Below the pieces are notes generated by a model. The model was not told the origin of the DNA. It made no database searches and saw only the letters and a program-made list of their open reading frames with translations. Both the position numbers and the translations under genes were made by a program. This document shows positions 63,679 through 64,000 of a DNA stretch of 64,000 nt, piece after piece (position 1 is the stretch's first letter; every line of letters begins with the position of its first letter). This stretch comes from Citrobacter koseri (GTDB taxonomy: Bacteria > Pseudomonadota > Gammaproteobacteria > Enterobacterales > Enterobacteriaceae), in the NCBI GenBank assembly GCA_900446925.1, contig UAVY01000008.1:186001-250000 (forward strand). The letters are read 5' to 3'.

Positions 63679-63701
63679 CAGGCCGGATAAGATCCGGCCT
63701 G
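63679..63701. terminator. Bidirectional hairpin between the permease gene and nhoA
   Basis: Ten-base perfect stem CAGGCCGGAT (63679-63688) / ATCCGGCCTG (63692-63701), loop AAG, followed by TAATTTTATTT. It is built like half of a REP and separates the convergent operon end and nhoA. Confidence 0.85.
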
Positions 63702-63706
63702 TAATT

Positions 63707-64000
63707 TTATTTCCCTGCCTCCGGGTGGGTATCAAACGCCGCCATGACGGCCGCTAATTCCGCCTCGGTAAACCCGTGCTTCGCATCATCGATCCCCAGC
63801 CCAAACTGCTCTGCAATAGCGCGTAAAGAGACGCCACATCCGGCACATTACGCTGTTCTATCGCATGGCCTTCCTGATAATGGGTAAAATGGAAATTGGT
63901 CAACGTCAGTTTACCGCCATCCGGTAAATGGCGGCACATCAACAGGTGATGGCGGAAAATGCGACTGCGGCCAGTGCGCTGACCAGAAGTTGCCCATCAC
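63707..64000 (-). pseudogene. nhoA: N-hydroxyarylamine O-acetyltransferase NhoA (3' part), frameshifts
   Basis: C-terminal part only; the gene continues past the window end. Stop TAA at 63707-63709. Reads PQSHFRHHLLMCRHLPDGGK, LTLTNFHFTHYQEGHAIEQR, NVPDVASLYALLQ, then after a lost G near 63822 GLGIDDAKHGFTEAELAAVM and AAFDTHPEAGK. An extra T near 63962 also shifts the frame. The ending matches enteric NhoA, an arylamine N-acetyltransferase that uses acetyl-CoA. In E. coli and Salmonella, nhoA likewise lies near narV. The catalytic Cys/His/Asp triad lies outside this window. Confidence 0.88.

Overview
The window is chromosomal DNA of an enteric gammaproteobacterium on the Salmonella/Citrobacter branch. 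Gene families, lengths and order match the E. coli/Salmonella mar - yneJIHG - ddp - maeA - fdn - yddG - porin - smvA - narUZYWV - nhoA arc. The order yddG, OmpD-type porin, GFA protein, smvA, TetR gene, narU is the Salmonella arrangement. The urea transporter (urt), a full ddp operon, the fluoride-responsive block and the nucleoside operon after narV are unlike the S. Typhimurium LT2 layout as I recall it, so Citrobacter or a close relative is somewhat favoured; genus is not settled from sequence alone. No tRNA, rRNA, CRISPR array, transposase or integrase was seen.

Layout. 1-2795: end of a urea ABC importer (urtB-C-D-E). 2842-5129: ydeE and eamA, divergent. 5162-7168: marB/marA/marR on minus and marC on plus, around a conserved marO. 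7222-10487: sotB, a lactate/malate-dehydrogenase-family gene and yneJ (minus). 10592-16622: sad, a chemoreceptor, glsB, yneG, uxaB (plus). 16783-18706: small accessory genes (GFA protein, AraC remnant, two GNATs). 19392-25700: HAD phosphatase, then a convergent fluoride-responsive locus. 25698-30805: yddW, hipBA and a Cache chemoreceptor. 31534-38477: RpiR-type regulator followed by ddpXABCDF. 38578-41196: osmC, sra, maeA. 41334-45934: fdnGHI (minus). 46169-51426: yddG, ompD-type porin, GFA protein, smvA and its TetR neighbour. 51643-59823: narU and narZYWV. 60161-63570: AT-rich operon of a DeoR-ribokinase fusion, a nucleoside hydrolase and an APC permease. 63707-64000: 3' end of nhoA.

Most notable system: two fluoride (crcB-motif) riboswitch aptamers, one on each strand (about 20381-20441 plus; 25564-25616 minus), face each other. 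The first leads into a universal-stress protein and a second, complete-looking enolase; the second leads into two translationally coupled MutS-core ATPases. The two operons converge at a shared hairpin. Enolase is a classical fluoride target, so this reads as a fluoride-damage response unit without an adjacent fluoride exporter.

Data quality: about half of the genes are interrupted by single-base insertions or deletions, mostly in short homopolymers. Restoring one base each time gives full-length family members, often exactly the E. coli length (YdeE 395, EamA 299, MarR 144, FdnG 1015, NarZ 1246, NarY 514). Several genes hold compensating indel pairs that leave the frame open but corrupt a short stretch of protein. 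These are most simply base-calling errors. Such genes are typed 'pseudogene' because the frame is broken as given, but should be read as probably intact in the organism.
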